Positions 20,486 to 33,565 of a stretch of 64,000 nt of DNA are shown here, piece after piece. The position numbers were made by a program, and so were the translations under genes. Source of the stretch: Metallyticus violacea. Its lineage: Eukaryota > Arthropoda > Insecta > Mantodea > Metallyticidae. The notes beneath the pieces were generated by a model, which saw only the letters and a program-made list of their open reading frames with translations, was not told the origin of the DNA and ran no database searches. The stretch's first letter is position 1; each line of letters starts with the position of its first letter. Location of the stretch: NCBI GenBank assembly GCA_030762175.1, contig CM060846.1, forward strand, positions 236,407,512 to 236,471,511, written 5' to 3'.

Positions 20486-22157
20486 GATTTGATACCATGG
20501 TAGTATTTGGGGGGGATGTCATCATATTAAAGTTCTTAATTAGAAGCCATGTGATCCAAATTGGTTGCCAAGTGAGTAAATAGTCAATGAACTTGGAGTG
20601 AACTGTCTGTTATATTCATGCATCTGCAAATAGGTGCCTAAACAATGATAATTGTATATCATAAATTATGGTCTTTCTTTTAAACAAACTTTATATAGAA
20701 ACAAAGCAAAAGATGAGGAAATTTTTTTCCTTGTTAAATTTTTGGAGGAAGTGACTTTTTATTTTATTCTGTATTTTTGTTACCTAAGAAGTAATATGAA
20801 TCACATGTCCTAAAATTTTGAGATTTTCCATATTTATTTTCCTCATTAACGTCAGTAAGTTGGTTTAGTTCCATTCAAGTATTAATGTAAACGATGACTT
20901 TTTGCACAGTGTTCAGATTTAAGTACATCTGAAGAACAATCTAATTAAAAAGTATTTACACATTTTTGTTTTTTGAAAATTTCCTTACTTTGCTCATACA
21001 ACAATTCTTGAAGTGAATCATGTGCAACAATTATGGTTTATGCTTTCCAAGATTTGATTTGGATGAACAAAAGTAGAGAATATTGTAGAACTGCCAAGTC
21101 TGCCAATGAGATTGCAATGCATTAAAGTACTTTACATTGAAATTTCTTAACCACATCCTTTGACCATATCTATATTATTCTTCAGATTAACTTTTGAACT
21201 ATATGTTCAAATAATGTGGAAATGTTTCATGAACTGATAGTACAGTAGTGCAGAATATTCTTATGAAAACAATAAATAAATACATAAGAACATAGCTTTA
21301 TGAAATATTGGCACTAATTGTGCAGTTATGTATGTGTTTTAATTATTTCTGAACATTTTGTTTTGGTATATTGTTCTGTATGATTTACTTTATTTTTCAT
21401 TAAAATAAAAATATATTAGAATGCTGCTATTCAGAAGTTAGTAGACACAGAAATGGTATGGAAGCTCTGATGAGGTACTACAGCAAGATTTTTCTTTCTC
21501 AGTCTTTATTACTGTGTTGTAATTCAGGTAAATGTAGATCAGTTATAGACAGTCTCCCACAAATTAACTTTCTTTTAAAAATGAATGAAAGAAATGGTTG
21601 AACATACAAATAATTTAGTAATATGCATTTATTTTTTGGTGCACTCAGGATCTCAGTTAATAATGAACACAGAACTTTCAGAACAATCATTTTGCTGGGG
21701 GAAAAAGTTTACATATATAGTTTATACAGTCACTCACTAGTTGTAATTATAATTTAATAGTATTGCCCAAAGATATCAATGAATAAAATTGAATTTAAAA
21801 TTTTGTTAAAAAAATTTATTATGGATATAATTTTTTATTTTATTTGTTTTATTTTTGTTAAAATAGAACACTTTTAATGCAAAAAATCATAGTTTGGGAA
21901 AATTTGTAGAATTTAAAATTATAATTGATTATAACTGCAGCAATTTTTAATTGTACAGAAGTGTAAAAGAATTGTTGGAAAAAATCTAGGCTTAAGAGGA
22001 TCTACATGGAAAAGGAAAACAGATATTAAGAAAGAAAATAACTTTCCCAAGTAATTTGGCATAAACAACTTGTAAATATGCTGGGAATTGGGAGTATCTT
22101 GGTTCATTGCTCTTAAGAGTATATTAAAAATATGCCTGTATATGAAAGTAAAGCAAC
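20486..22157. other. AT-rich sequence downstream of the calpain-like gene, nothing recognised
   Basis: Only short AT-rich ORFs are present. It lies beyond the predicted polyadenylation signal of the minus-strand host gene. Confidence 0.4.
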
Positions 22158-22628
22158 TTTATTATACATTTGAAAATTTTACGCTACAATCAGCACGATA
22201 TATCATTATTGTCTTAGAACAATAACAAAGTAACTGGTTAAAAATTTAAAAATGTGATCCTTCTTGAAAATGTTCATAAGAGTAATTACTTATTATAAAT
22301 GTATTAAGTACATCATGTTAAAACTTGAACTGCAGAATCTAATTACAATAAAACTGTTTCATTTATAAAAAGAAAACTAATATGAGATATTGAAATTACA
22401 AGAGCTTCTTAATAAAATATACATATCCCTATTTAAACAAATGTTGTACATTAAAGGTTTGTCGTATAATTTAGCATACATATAATGCATCATACCAGCC
22501 ACTCATATCTTTTACATTAAATAATTAATTATAAATTAAATATATTTTAATAACATTTGTCTTCTTTGGTTTCATGTAAATATATAATGGTGATGATCCT
22601 GTCAAGAGTAAATTGTCATCAAAATCAT
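22158..22628 (-). CDS. calpain-like gene, last coding exon (22628-22602) and 3' UTR
   Basis: On the minus strand, 'gttttattttacag' is followed by nine codons, M-I-L-M-T-I-Y-S-stop (22628-22602). Calpains end with a hydrophobic 'xxMTxxx' peptide just after the last EF-hand, and the upstream exon at 38529 ends on a codon boundary in '..LSLEE', so the join is in phase. The first AATAAA downstream on this strand is at 22163-22158, giving a predicted 3' UTR of about 440 bases. The exon is tiny. It is supported by its acceptor, its phase and the family-like C-terminus rather than by length. Confidence 0.75.
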
Positions 22629-22663
22629 CTGTAAAATAAAACAAACAAATGTTATGATTGAAA

Positions 22664-24059
22664 TAAAGAACACACACATAGCATATTGAATTCCAAGAAG
22701 CATCAGAGCTAATGAAACATTTTCACATTTTCTATGTCTTAAAAGTACATTTTTAGTTTATTTCAAAAGAAAAATTTTTAATAAAATTCAGTTATGTTGG
22801 AGAGAGCAAACGAAATTAGTATGTCATGGGGAAAACTATAGTCATAAATAACAGAATAAAAAAAATGATACTTCAATTTAAGCTAATACACATTACTGCA
22901 AACTTACTTGATTAGGATTAATAACATGAATATTTAAAGCTAAATCAGAAATATCATGTCATTCATTTTTTTGGGACTAACTTTCCAGCACCTGATGCAC
23001 ACAACAGGATGGTTCACTTAAGGTATGATATAATCAGGTGGGATTTAGTAAAAGTCATGCAGTATGAATCAAAATTTGTTTAGAGCCTAAAACATTGTTT
23101 TGCAGCAAAAAATGGCAAATATTTTTGCCATTTTTTTTTTAAAGGTAAGCATCTTTAGATATATTTACTTTTTAAATTGAAAATGTATTCTATTAATTTA
23201 GTACATTCCATTCATCATTCTACAATTTATCACATGTGTTCCAAATTTATAAGAACATATATAATATATGAATTTGCTGATTGTATTGGCCTTAGGCAAG
23301 TTAATTAGGTACAATCTCAGCTGCCAACTGCTGGGATTATTCTGTTGAATAAAGTGAAGCCAAAAAAAATTTATGGCATGTATTATGGAAATATACTTGC
23401 TATCTAGTAACAGCATTCTTCAAAAATTTCCACAAATCAAGCTGGGAACATGGCATTCCACAACATTTTTATAAGCTGTTAACAAAATGGTGTGGAATTT
23501 GAAAATTCTATGAAATTAGTTAGGGCTTTGCAAATATGTGATAAGGTCTACTACAATTTGCCAAAGATGTAGCAAATACATTTGCAGAGGCAGGCAAGAT
23601 AATGTAAAGTAATTACCCTCCTCCAAATATAACAATGAAAGACAAAAAGGGTAATTGCATACTACTAATGAAAAAGTGTGAATTGACTCTTTTAATATTT
23701 CACTTCTATAAATGCTTAGGAATTAAAAACATGAGATCATTGGGTATATATATAATTAGCACATGAACATTCAGGACATCGCTTTAAAATAAATATAATG
23801 GAATATATTCCAGCAACATCTTGTTATGTAAAGAATGTTGGCATCATACATTGGCAGCTACAAATCAGAAGTGTCAATATCATCTGCCTGGCAATGACTG
23901 ACAGTTATAATACCTTCCTGCTTTCATTTTGTAAGGACACTCTTACATTCTTGAAATTACTAATATGGTCAATGTATAAAATAACAAAATTTATAATAAA
24001 AGTGACAATTTATAAACTATCCAATTTCCCACACATATACACATAGATTATACAGTATA
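22664..24059. other. calpain intron, AT-rich, no element recognised
   Basis: There are no convincing ORFs or repeats. A perfect 13-bp hairpin (arms 23107-23119 and 23124-23136, aaaaaatggcaaa) is the only structure noticed. Confidence 0.4.
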
Positions 24060-24340
24060 ATACATAAGCAGTGTATAACATAATAGAAATTATAATTTAT
24101 GCATTCTTCAATATCATAGAAAACCTTGTCTATAAGGAAATGAAACAAGCATTTCTTGAATTTATTGTATCCATTGCAATTTTCAATATTATCAGGAAAA
24201 ATATTAAATAATTTTATTCTAGGTTAACTAGGCATCTTCTTATACAGATTAATTTATGTCTTGGGAGTGCAAGGTCATCTTTGCTTCTAGTATTGTGGTT
24301 GTGAACACTAGAGTTCACATAAAATTATACTTGACTAAAT
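24060..24340 (-). mobile_element. CR1-like LINE, C-terminal fragment
   Basis: Minus-strand frames read 'HNHNTRSKDDLALPRHKL' and then '..FPDNIENCNGYNKFKKCLFHFL'. These are the typical '(N)TR.K..L..P' and 'LP..I.....FK..L..FL' end of CR1-like reverse transcriptase ORFs. A frameshift and a stop separate the two halves. Only about 280 bp of the element are seen. Confidence 0.6.
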
Positions 24341-24346
24341 ACAAAA

Positions 24347-24552
24347 TAACTAGATAAGCACAAAATGATAAAACACTTAGAAATTCACAGGTTAAGTTTG
24401 GCAATATTTTGAACAGATCAAGTTCTTCAAATGCAATAATACAAAACAACTATACATAAATAACTAGATAAGCACAAAAAGGATAAAACACTTAGAAATG
24501 CACAGATTAAGTTTGGCAATATTTTGAACCAATCAAGTTCTTCTAATGCAAG
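24347..24552. repeat. direct tandem duplication, period 114 bp
   Basis: 'taactagataagcacaaaa...aagttcttc.aatgcaa' occurs at 24347-24437 and again at 24461-24552 with about 8 mismatches. It abuts the LINE fragment and the Penelope-like fragment. Confidence 0.85.
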
Positions 24553-24589
24553 AAGACAAGTGAACATGTTAAAAGCAAATATTGAATAT

Positions 24590-25341
24590 CAAAGGTAATG
24601 TAATACATGGAAATAGATTAAACAAGCAACAAGAGAAAGAGAAAATAAAGAATGTGTTAATATGTAAGATTCAAACCTAGTGGTATACCAGCTTTATGTA
24701 AAAATATAGTTGCTATTTCTCTATCTCTGAGTAGACTTTCAGAGCTATGAGTCAGTAACACATCAATAAGTGTTAAATTATATGCATCATCAAAATGCTA
24801 ACAGTGAGCAAAGGCATGTTGGGCAATCAACAAGGGAGAATTGATTTTAACAAAACGTCTATGATTGTTCATTAGGAGCAAAACAGCAGTGGTAATTAAA
24901 CCAATATAAAATTGCTTGACAAAATTCCAGCAGGGAAACAATCATTCATTTACCAAATCAGTTGCAAAGACTGCAATAATATATATAAAACAAAAAAGAA
25001 CATTACCATAGGGTTTAAGGAACACATGAGAAATGTAAAATGCAAACATATGGGGAAATCAGCAGAAGCATACCATTTCTGGCAATAAAACTATGAGTTT
25101 TAAAATGAACCAAAACTGTTAAAAGCTCTTCAAAATTCATAGTATTGTTGGTGTGGGAAAATATATTCTTGAATGAAAACAAAGAAAATTTAGTTAATTT
25201 TGATCTTCCAAACAACAGTACCGCATCAAAAAGTTTATAAAATCTAAAGAGCAACATCTTAATACCACTCTGAAAAGTTGACAATGGAACCATGCTGACG
25301 ATGAAGGAAATTTGCCTTTGAAACATGTCCAAGAGGAACAA
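24590..25341 (-). mobile_element. Penelope-like element fragment with GIY-YIG domain
   Basis: The minus strand encodes, near 24930-24670, 'FYIGLITTAVLLLMNNHRRF', then '..AQHAFAHC', 'TLID' and 'LLRDREIATIFLHKAGIPLGLN'. This is the order of a Penelope-type GIY-YIG nuclease domain up to the terminal 'PxGLN' motif. The catalytic Arg and Glu are hard to place because of frameshifts. Upstream on the same strand an open 108-codon frame (25341-25015) is probably part of the same element, but I could not match it. The copy at 14.3-14.8 kb belongs to the same family. Confidence 0.55.
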
Positions 25342-25344
25342 AAC

Positions 25345-26984
25345 TAGTGAAATTTAAGTGACTTCCTAATAAATAATTTGTCATATGATACTATATTTCA
25401 TTGTGAAAATCCCAAGCTATTCAAATTTACACTACTTTACTACTTGATATATTTATGAGATTATGCACATTGTACTAATTATTTGGCTAATTTTTAATAA
25501 GAAATTATTTGTAATAAAAGAGGAGTGAAACTTTTTCCTTAAATGTGATAAATAACCTTATCTTCTATTTTAATGAACAAGATAAACTTCCAAGTTCCTT
25601 TGGGGCCTTCAATTTTTTTTTAATCTCATCTTCCACATGCAGCATAAATTATAAATTGACAGCTATTACAAACTGTAAAGAGATAGCTATTGTTGCAGAA
25701 TATGTAAGCTTTAGTGTTGCAACAAATTGTTAAATTTGAAAGGTGCAAAAGCTGCAGATGTGGAAGCTTTAGCATTTTTCTATACTCCTGCATTGCTACT
25801 TTAGCTTTAATAATGTAGTAATTCACATCTTTCATATTTAATAATTTGTTTTAACATTCAAGCTACAATGTCTGCAATGCATAGCCACATGATTATCTTT
25901 TGTAATAGCTGTCAAATTATAATTTACATTGCAAGTGGATGACATGCTAAAAAAAAAGTTATAGCACCAAGGAAACTGTCAAAGTGTGCATGGTTAATTA
26001 AAATAAAATATAAGAACATTGGTCAACATTTAAGAAAAACAGAAAATAAGTTCCACCCTCCTTTAATTACAAACAATACTTTACAAAAAAAGCCAAATGA
26101 TTCATAGAATATGTGGTTTATTTAAATTGAAACATGTTAAATGTGAAAACTGCATCATAATTAGATTCTTGTAAATTTTACATACAAAATTTCTTAAAAA
26201 CATCAATTAATTAAATAGGAGTTTATTTATAATTATTCATAATAAACTTGTAAGCATTTTTGCAAAATGTGAAGTGCATCCAACTGAACAGTACATGAAA
26301 TGGGACACAAAGAATTATGCCCAATTGAACTACCAAAATTTACATATATATCTTACGGGCAACAGTTTACATAACATAACAAGAAAGTCAAATAACTTCG
26401 AAAAAATACCAATAGTTTGCTGAAATATGTTTCTTGAAAACAAATAAGCCCAATAAATTGCAATAAAGGTAAATGGGTAGTTTTTCAACAGAAAGCTTGT
26501 TTCACCAATTTTAATTTTACATTTAAAGTTCTTTTCAATTACTAGACAAAAGCCAAAAGAACCTCCATCCCTGGAATTTCCTAACTATGACCACTCAGTA
26601 GAAAGACTAAGGAAGAGAATCACCATAACTTGTTATAAAAACAGTTTCTAGTTCACAGACCCCTCAAGGCAAAACATGCATTACCCAATCACCAAAGACT
26701 TGAAACATGATGCGATTATTATCACATGATATCATCAAAAAAATGAGAAATGCATAGCAAAATCAATCACCAAATGCACTTTCATGCAACAATAGCACAT
26801 CTTGCGGAAAATATTTATTTTACTTTAGAAGTATTTAAGGGACATTTATCTTGTTTTAAAAAAATTAACTTCGCATTTTTACTAATGTACATTGGGACAT
26901 AACACAGAAACATGCAACTATTAACACCTGGAGAGAAAACTTATCCAATTAGTTCTTGTTCTTGTTGTTGTTCTTCTTCAACGA
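25345..26984. other. calpain intron, no element recognised
   Basis: AT-rich sequence with only short ORFs and no repeat that I could match to others in the window. Confidence 0.4.
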
Positions 26985-27228
26985 TAAGTGTTTAATGCCC
27001 GTTTTTACTACCACAGGCAGTTGACACTGATGATGCATGAAATGAAATGATAAATTGGGAAAGAATTTTTTTAAAAGAAAAGAAGAATTCCAGGCCTAAG
27101 TTTAGGGTACCTCCTTGGCATTGGCCATATATGAGAAATGGGGAAAACCTGGGAAAAACCTCAGTCAGGGAGGATGGTCCTGACAGATGACTGACCTCCT
27201 GCTCATGACCTTGGCCACCCATGGCAGT
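26985..27228 (-). mobile_element. SINE-1 copy
   Basis: 'gtgtttaatgcccgtttttactac', 'ggcctaagtttagggtacctcc' and 'ggccacccatggca' mark both ends. The B-box region is partly deleted. No clear target duplication was found. Confidence 0.88.
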
Positions 27229-27479
27229 ATGGGCTTTAATGATTATTATGCTCAAGTCATAAGCTTCCCTTCTAAGGCAACAAAAAATTTGAATATCTCT
27301 AGAATGGAGAAAAGATTATATGTAAATAAAAATGTTGATTATTTTTGTATATTATTATCTAATGAAGAGTGAACAGATTTGTAAGTTTAAAGTTGTATCA
27401 GATCAATTTAAAAATTTCCTTCATATATTCCAGCATTATATAAACCTGGAATTTCTTATCACAACATTAAGGGGAAAAA

Positions 27480-28660
27480 AACACTAATTATAACTTTTAT
27501 TTAACTTTTAAACAGTAAATTAATTTCATCCAAAGTAATAAAAGCAGCAAAAATACAAGCAAATGATATATACAAAAACAACTCCAACAACAAAACCAAA
27601 GCTACATGGAGCATTATAAATGACCAAGCAGGAGACTGAACTATTAAGGTTTATAACATCTTAATAAACAAAGGTCATCATATTATTTCCAAATCTTGTG
27701 AAATAGCAAACTGCTTTAACAATTACTTTGCATAGGCAGCTAAAGTAATGAGATATTAATTCAAGAACAAATTTCCTGTAAATAATACCATAAATGTGAT
27801 TCCTAATTCATCCTTATATATTGATCCTACAAATAGTGATAAAATTCTGAAAAGTATAAAGATATTAATACCAAAACACAACTCTGTGTTGATGGTATTC
27901 TGGACTTCTTTATCAAAAAGGGAGCCCAGCTGATAGTACAACCATTTCATGAACAATACATTCCTATCCAGTGTTCCGGTCTTAAAAAAAATGTAATAAT
28001 AAAGCTAATTTATAAAAGAAGAATTGTTTTTTAAACAGTGTTCAATGCTCATTTTTACTACTGAGGCATCTTAGGCGGTGGACACTGATGATATGTGAAA
28101 TGATAAACTGGTAAAGGATTTTTTTTTAAAGGAAGGAAGCATTCCAAGCCTAAGTTTTGGGGTACCTCCCTGGCATTTGCCATTTATGAGGACTAAAAAA
28201 AACTGAAAAGAACCTCAGTAAGGAGCATGGTTCTAATGGGAATCAAACCCCAGACCTCCCACTCACTAGTGTGCACCTTAATGACTTTGGCCACCTATGG
28301 TGGTGATAAATAGGGTGCAACTAACAAAAGACCAAAAGCATCAACTTCAGCAGTTTCAAAAGTCCTAGAAAAACTGATTCATACCAGACTGCTAAGTTTC
28401 TTACAAAGGCATCAATTACTGTCTGACTCACAGGATGATTTTATGAAGGAGCACTCAGCAAAATTTGTAATCTTCTCTTTCAAAGCCATTCCCTTGAGTC
28501 TATACATATAAAATAACAAAACAGTGATTATTTTTAGATTTAACAAACGCATCTGACATAATTGATCGTGAAAAGCTCTCACACATTTTGGCATAGCTTG
28601 TCCAATAAAGAAGAAGCTCATTAGGTTTAAAACATAAAAAAACAAAATTAACTCTGACAA
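27480..28660 (+). mobile_element. CR1-like LINE fragment, RT part, split by SINE-1
   Basis: Plus-strand frames give 'KATWSIINDQ', 'HHIISKSCEIANCFNNYF', and after the SINE 'KVLEKLIHTRLLSFLQRHQLL' and 'DLTNASDIIDREKLSHIL'. These are linker and RT blocks in order for a CR1-like LINE. It lacks the endonuclease and the catalytic YADD block. Stops are frequent. Confidence 0.6.
28025..28304 (-). mobile_element. SINE-1 copy inside a LINE fragment
   Basis: It has the diagnostic 'gtgttcaatgctcatttttactactgaggc' end and the '..atgactttggccacctatggtgg' head in minus orientation. Divergence is higher than in the copy at 20.2 kb. Confidence 0.88.
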
Positions 28661-28669
28661 TAATAGCTA

Positions 28670-30270
28670 TGAATTGTTCAGAATGACAGGGTTAGTAAAA
28701 GGGCTCCAAATTCACTATAAAAAGCTATATAAACAAGCATTGATAGATTATAAAAAGCATAACAATAGCATTATACTAATCATGTCAAATAATGCAGCCA
28801 AAACAGCATGGAATACTGTAAATAAACAAAAACAATCAGATAAAAATGGGAAAAAGAACATTCACCTTAATGACAAAGGAAAACACATTACAGATTCAAA
28901 AAAAGGTTTGTAATTAGTTAAATAGTTATTCCTTAAGTATAGAGAGAAGTGACAACACACTGGACATAACACAGAAATTATACAATATAAATATATCTTA
29001 AAGTGTATATTTGTATAAAATAAGTGTAGAGGAAGTAGAATCAATAATTTATAGTTTTAAAATGACACAGCTTCTGGGTGGGATGGCACAACTCCAAAAA
29101 TCTTAAAATGCTGTAAGCACTTGTTGGGAAATATATTGATGAACTGATTAATAACTCAATGGAAAGTACAGTATTTCCTCATTAACTAAAAACTAGCTCT
29201 ATCAGACCTGTATATAAAATGGGGATGTTGAAATAGCCAGCAACTGTAGATCAATAAACCTTTATATCAATAATTGATAATATTGTACGATTTAGTTAAA
29301 CTACACACTTTTAATGCTTCACTTACTTGTCATAATATATGTAACTGGTTTTGAGAACATTTCATTTCATCAGTTAAGCTAAAAGTCAACTGTCAGGTAA
29401 TTCATTAATCTGTGGGAATATGTATTCTGCTCTGGATTTACATCAATATTTGCAAAATTATTTGAGAAGATAATCTTGTAACACAGAAGAAGGTGTTATA
29501 GAATTTCTAAAACATTAAAAAATGTACTTTTACAGTTCAAATATTGTTTTAGTAAAGAATTTTCAACTGTCACTGATATATCTGAATTTATTCACAAAGC
29601 AATGACAAACACAGAGGAAAATAACAAAACTGTAGATATATTACTAGACTTATTAAAAGCATTTAATTGTTTCAAGAACTATTGCTCTCAAAACAGCAAA
29701 TCTGTGAATCGAGAGGTAAAATACATGAATTCTCATCTTAATTAAAAAGCATTTATAGTGTACAGAGTTCTTAGCAATTAAGATAAATGTACAAGGACTA
29801 AATCAAAATGTGATGTGATGAGAGTGGGAATTTCTCAAAGCTCAGTATTAGGTTCTCTATTATTTATAACCTATGTAATAAAACATACCATAGTGCAGTA
29901 TCATATGCTGATGGCAATACTAGCACTGGCAAAATGCTTAAAACACATAAATGATTGTAAGAAAAGTCTACAATATATTTGATACAATTATCAAACTACT
30001 TACAAAATTCACAACTATGGCTCAATGGTGAAAAAACAAAATTTATGCTGTTTGGACTTTGTGACAATGAGCTAATAATTGTATTAATTGTAATTTATTG
30101 ATATCAAACATTTACCAAACTAGCTGCACTGAATTTCTACATATCTACATTGATAAAATGTAAACTTATAACCATCATGTAAATATTCTTTGTAAAAAAA
30201 TGTACACTAACCATTAAGCAGACATGCTTATTCCTTTTCTGATTGCAGTTACATGTGATATTCAATGATG
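28670..30270 (+). mobile_element. second CR1-like LINE fragment with mutated RT catalytic box
   Basis: The plus strand shows 'NNAAKTAWNTVNKQK' and 'CNxFNSYF' near 28720-28950. Then come 'NDTASGWDGTTPKILKCCKHLLGNIL' pieces near 29060-29130, 'LLKAFN' near 29650 and a 'YADGNTSTGKM' block near 29910. The catalytic YADD has become YADG. A 'KTKFMLFG' block follows near 30040. Multiple stops and frameshifts break the frame. It begins about 10 bp after the previous LINE fragment in the same orientation but is a different copy, because the linker region is repeated. Confidence 0.62.
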
Positions 30271-30473
30271 GATTTTTGGCAGGTAACATTATAAATAAAC
30301 TGGATTAACAAATAATGGAAATAAAACATATACACGTTATATTCTGGGTGATTTTTCATTGTACATATACCCTAATTATAACAGCAATATAAAGGTATTC
30401 TATGTATTTACTCGCTAATGATTAATTTCAAAGGAAAAATAAACAGGAACAAAATATAGTGCTACAACATATA

Positions 30474-30679
30474 CTGCTGGGAGCTGGAGAGATGGCTAGT
30501 CAGAGGAATTTGTTGATATCTGACTGTTCACTATTAATATTCTGCTTTTGTTAAAGCAAAGATATGAATCAACTCCTAAGTATTTGATACACATACAGTG
30601 CATAATATTTTACTTGGCATAAATTGCTGCAACCTTTTTTTCTGCATAAATTGCTAGCCATCTCTCTAGCTCCCAGCAG
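30474..30679. mobile_element. MITE with 26-bp terminal inverted repeats and TA target site
   Basis: The left end CTGCTGGGAGCTGGAGAGAT... (30474-30499) matches the reverse complement of the right end (30654-30679) with one mismatch. TA dinucleotides flank it at 30472-30473 and 30680-30681. The 206-bp element has no ORF. The TA duplication suggests mobilisation by a Tc1/mariner-type transposase. Confidence 0.85.
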
Positions 30680-30681
30680 TA

Positions 30682-31429
30682 ATTGTTTGGAAATGCTAAT
30701 TGGAACTTGTACATTGAAACTGATCATATAATTAAGATCTCTGTATGATTGAATCAAGCTACACACAAAAGTGGAACCAATAAGAGTAAGTAGTAATATG
30801 TAATTGTTTGTTTGTACAATATTTATATTTTATTTTTTTGTAGTGTCATTTCAGCATTTTTGCATGTGACAAGCCAAGAAGTTTCTTTGCAAGAAGACAA
30901 TGCATGGTAATTTTTTTGTTCTTATGTGCACTACATTGTTGACATGGGCCAGTTTTTCTTTAGTCAGCAGTTCCTTATTTTTCAAATTCCAATTAGTATT
31001 TTGAAAGAAACTCCATTATGTATTGGAAGGGAAGGGATATGCACTATCATTTTCAAGTGTTCATCAATTAGAGCTAATTCCAAAAAAATTAGAAACGTTC
31101 TTTTGGTGCCTAGTGAATTGTTGGCAATGAAAACAACTTGGACATTTATATCAGTAATGTAAAGTTGTCTAAAAACAGTGAAAATGACCATCTTATATCC
31201 TGTGCTATAGTGTGATGATAATTATTGTTTAAGGGTGCAAAATTCCTATGGCCATTAGCATCCCAACACACTAAAAATGTACTAATACTAAAAATAAATA
31301 AAATATCTATCTATGGTAAAATACTATATCAAAAACAAGTGACATTACAAATTAGACAATAAAAAGAAAAATCTCAAGTAAATAAATAAATAAATAAAAA
31401 GGGCATTAAAATTCAACAATGTACAAAGT
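30682..31429. other. no recognised element
   Basis: Two overlapping frames at 30926-31191 give no family signal. A short (aaat)n run lies near 31380. Confidence 0.4.
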
Positions 31430-31678
31430 ACTGTTAATAAAATACACCAATTGTTGGAAACAAAACTGGTTTAAAATACACTAAAACAAATCCGTCACAT
31501 ATAAAATTAAAAAACCATACCTTGCTCCAGAAATCACAAATATGCATAAAACAGAGCACTCGCTCCAAAGCGATGATATCATCCGCAAAAAATCCTCAAG
31601 AGAGGAAGAAAAGCCCTGGGAAATTCTAAAAGCCGCTAGATGATGACATTCAGTTAAAATGTAACACAATATAAAGGG

Positions 31679-31965
31679 TTGATTGATTGATTTATGGACG
31701 CTCTAACATCTCAGGTCATCAGCGTCCCATTCAACTCAGGGCGTGAAACGGCCGACAAATTTTGCTCAGAGGCCTCTCTTTCAGGCTTGAGGTTCTTTTT
31801 CGTGCCGTAAATGTACGACACGGGACCCACGGCTTTACTTCCCTTCCGAAGGAAGCCATACTTAGGATTTTTACGTCCGAAAAAATCCATCTATCCTGGC
31901 CGGGTTCGAACCCGCGTTTTGGGCGTAGGAGGCAAGTATGGTAACCACTACACCACCAGGACCGA
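31679..31965 (-). mobile_element. SINE-2 (tRNA-derived) copy inside the LINE
   Basis: On the minus strand it begins GTCGGTCCTGGTGGTGTAGTGGTTACC (A box) and has the B box GGGTTCGAACCCG. It ends in the conserved 'gacgctgatgacctgagatgtt' tail. The flanks aatataaaggg (31668-31678) and aatatgtaaaggg (31971-31983 region) look like an imperfect duplication. It splits the LINE C-terminus. Confidence 0.92.
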
Positions 31966-33565
31966 CTAAATATGTAAAGGGATGCGCACAATTTGGACAT
32001 ACTGGCGAGGGCTCGCCCATAAAAAGATGACGGTGACTAAACGACAATGCCCAATCTGCAAACGTGCTAAAATTACTTCTTCGTGACGAACTCGTGAGAA
32101 GAAGTTAACCAATTAAAAGAGGCAAATTTGTACTCCCGAAGCTTATTATTACGGAGCAAATTCCATTCTTCGCGCCAGCACACCACTACATAAAAATTGC
32201 TTAAATTACTCCGAGTAAAAACGTTGCTGAAAGGTAGCAAGATTTAATAGGACGAATTTCGCTGCAACATCTGCGGCCTCATTGCTTCGAATTCCCACAC
32301 GACCAGGAAACCATAGAAGTGTTACGCTGACGCCCTCGTCAACGGCGCAAACACTGCATTTTGGATCTTCTGTACAAGAGGAAGGGAGTTGTACAAGTTT
32401 CGAAACGACAAACGAGCACTAAGGGAATTGGAACAAATTACAGTCGCCCAATCCCTGTTCAGATACAAATAAAACCGCTCGATAAATAGCATAAAGTTCT
32501 GCCATAAAAATAAATTTCGCAAAGATAAGGCCCAAAGTTAAACTACCTCCATTAAGAACAAAGGCACATCGATTTGGGGCCGTCTGTATAAATAAAATTG
32601 CATCTCGCAAATGATGAGACTATCTGGCTAAAATGTCGAAGAATAATAGAAGCTGCGTTTGAAGACTTAGGACAGAACGTAAGCTTAAGATGAATTGAGG
32701 CCTCTGCAAAAAGCCAACGGGAATAACAAGCTTCCCCGGCTAAGAAAAAAAGCAGGCAACTTTACATTCAAATTCTTTAACAACTCACCAAAACGAATGC
32801 CACAAGGCTTAGGTGTAACACCATAAAAGGTATCGAGCAAAATATTAAAAATGGCTCATTCGTGGGATGCTAAGATTGAGCGGTCAGTCGGCGACCGTAT
32901 CCACCAAGTAATATGTCCCTACGATAAGACAGAGCAAGTTCTCCAGACCCCGTGCATAAGCTGAGCATAGGACTCGTAGGAGATGTTCCTTATGCGACAC
33001 GAATTTCCCGGGGGAGATTCGGATTAAGGTGACGAAGAACTGAAGGTTACGCAGAGCCATAAACAATGCAGCCATTATTGGATCGCATTATAGATCGGTA
33101 GAGACGTAAAAGAACCACCTGGTCAGCTACCCAAGATATGCCATTTAAAACACGTAGAGACATAGAAAATGTTCAAACCGACCTTCGAGTTGTGCTACAT
33201 GTGATGGTCAGCACAGTTTCGTATAAAAAATTAAGCCAAGGAATATTATTTCCACTGCGAAAGATGGCCAAAATGGAGAGATGGCAAAGGATACCCATTG
33301 TAGCGCCAGAAATTCATGTAGATAGTCATCTCAGCAGAAAAACGGAAACCATGGCTAACACTCCAAGCATAAAGACAGCATTGGAGGCAGCGTTCCAAAA
33401 GACAAGTGCACTGAGAAGAAAGAAAGACTGCAAAATTGTCGACGAATAAACGACGATGTTATCCCTGGCAGTAAACACTCTATGCTTGAATTAATAGCGA
33501 TGGCAAATAGTGTGACACTAAGTACCGAGCCCTGAGGGGCTCCATTCTCTTGAATACGAGAAGAT

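Noticed and set aside
23107..23136. perfect 13-bp A/T-rich hairpin
   Set aside because: Such hairpins are expected by chance in very AT-rich introns; no associated gene or repeat.
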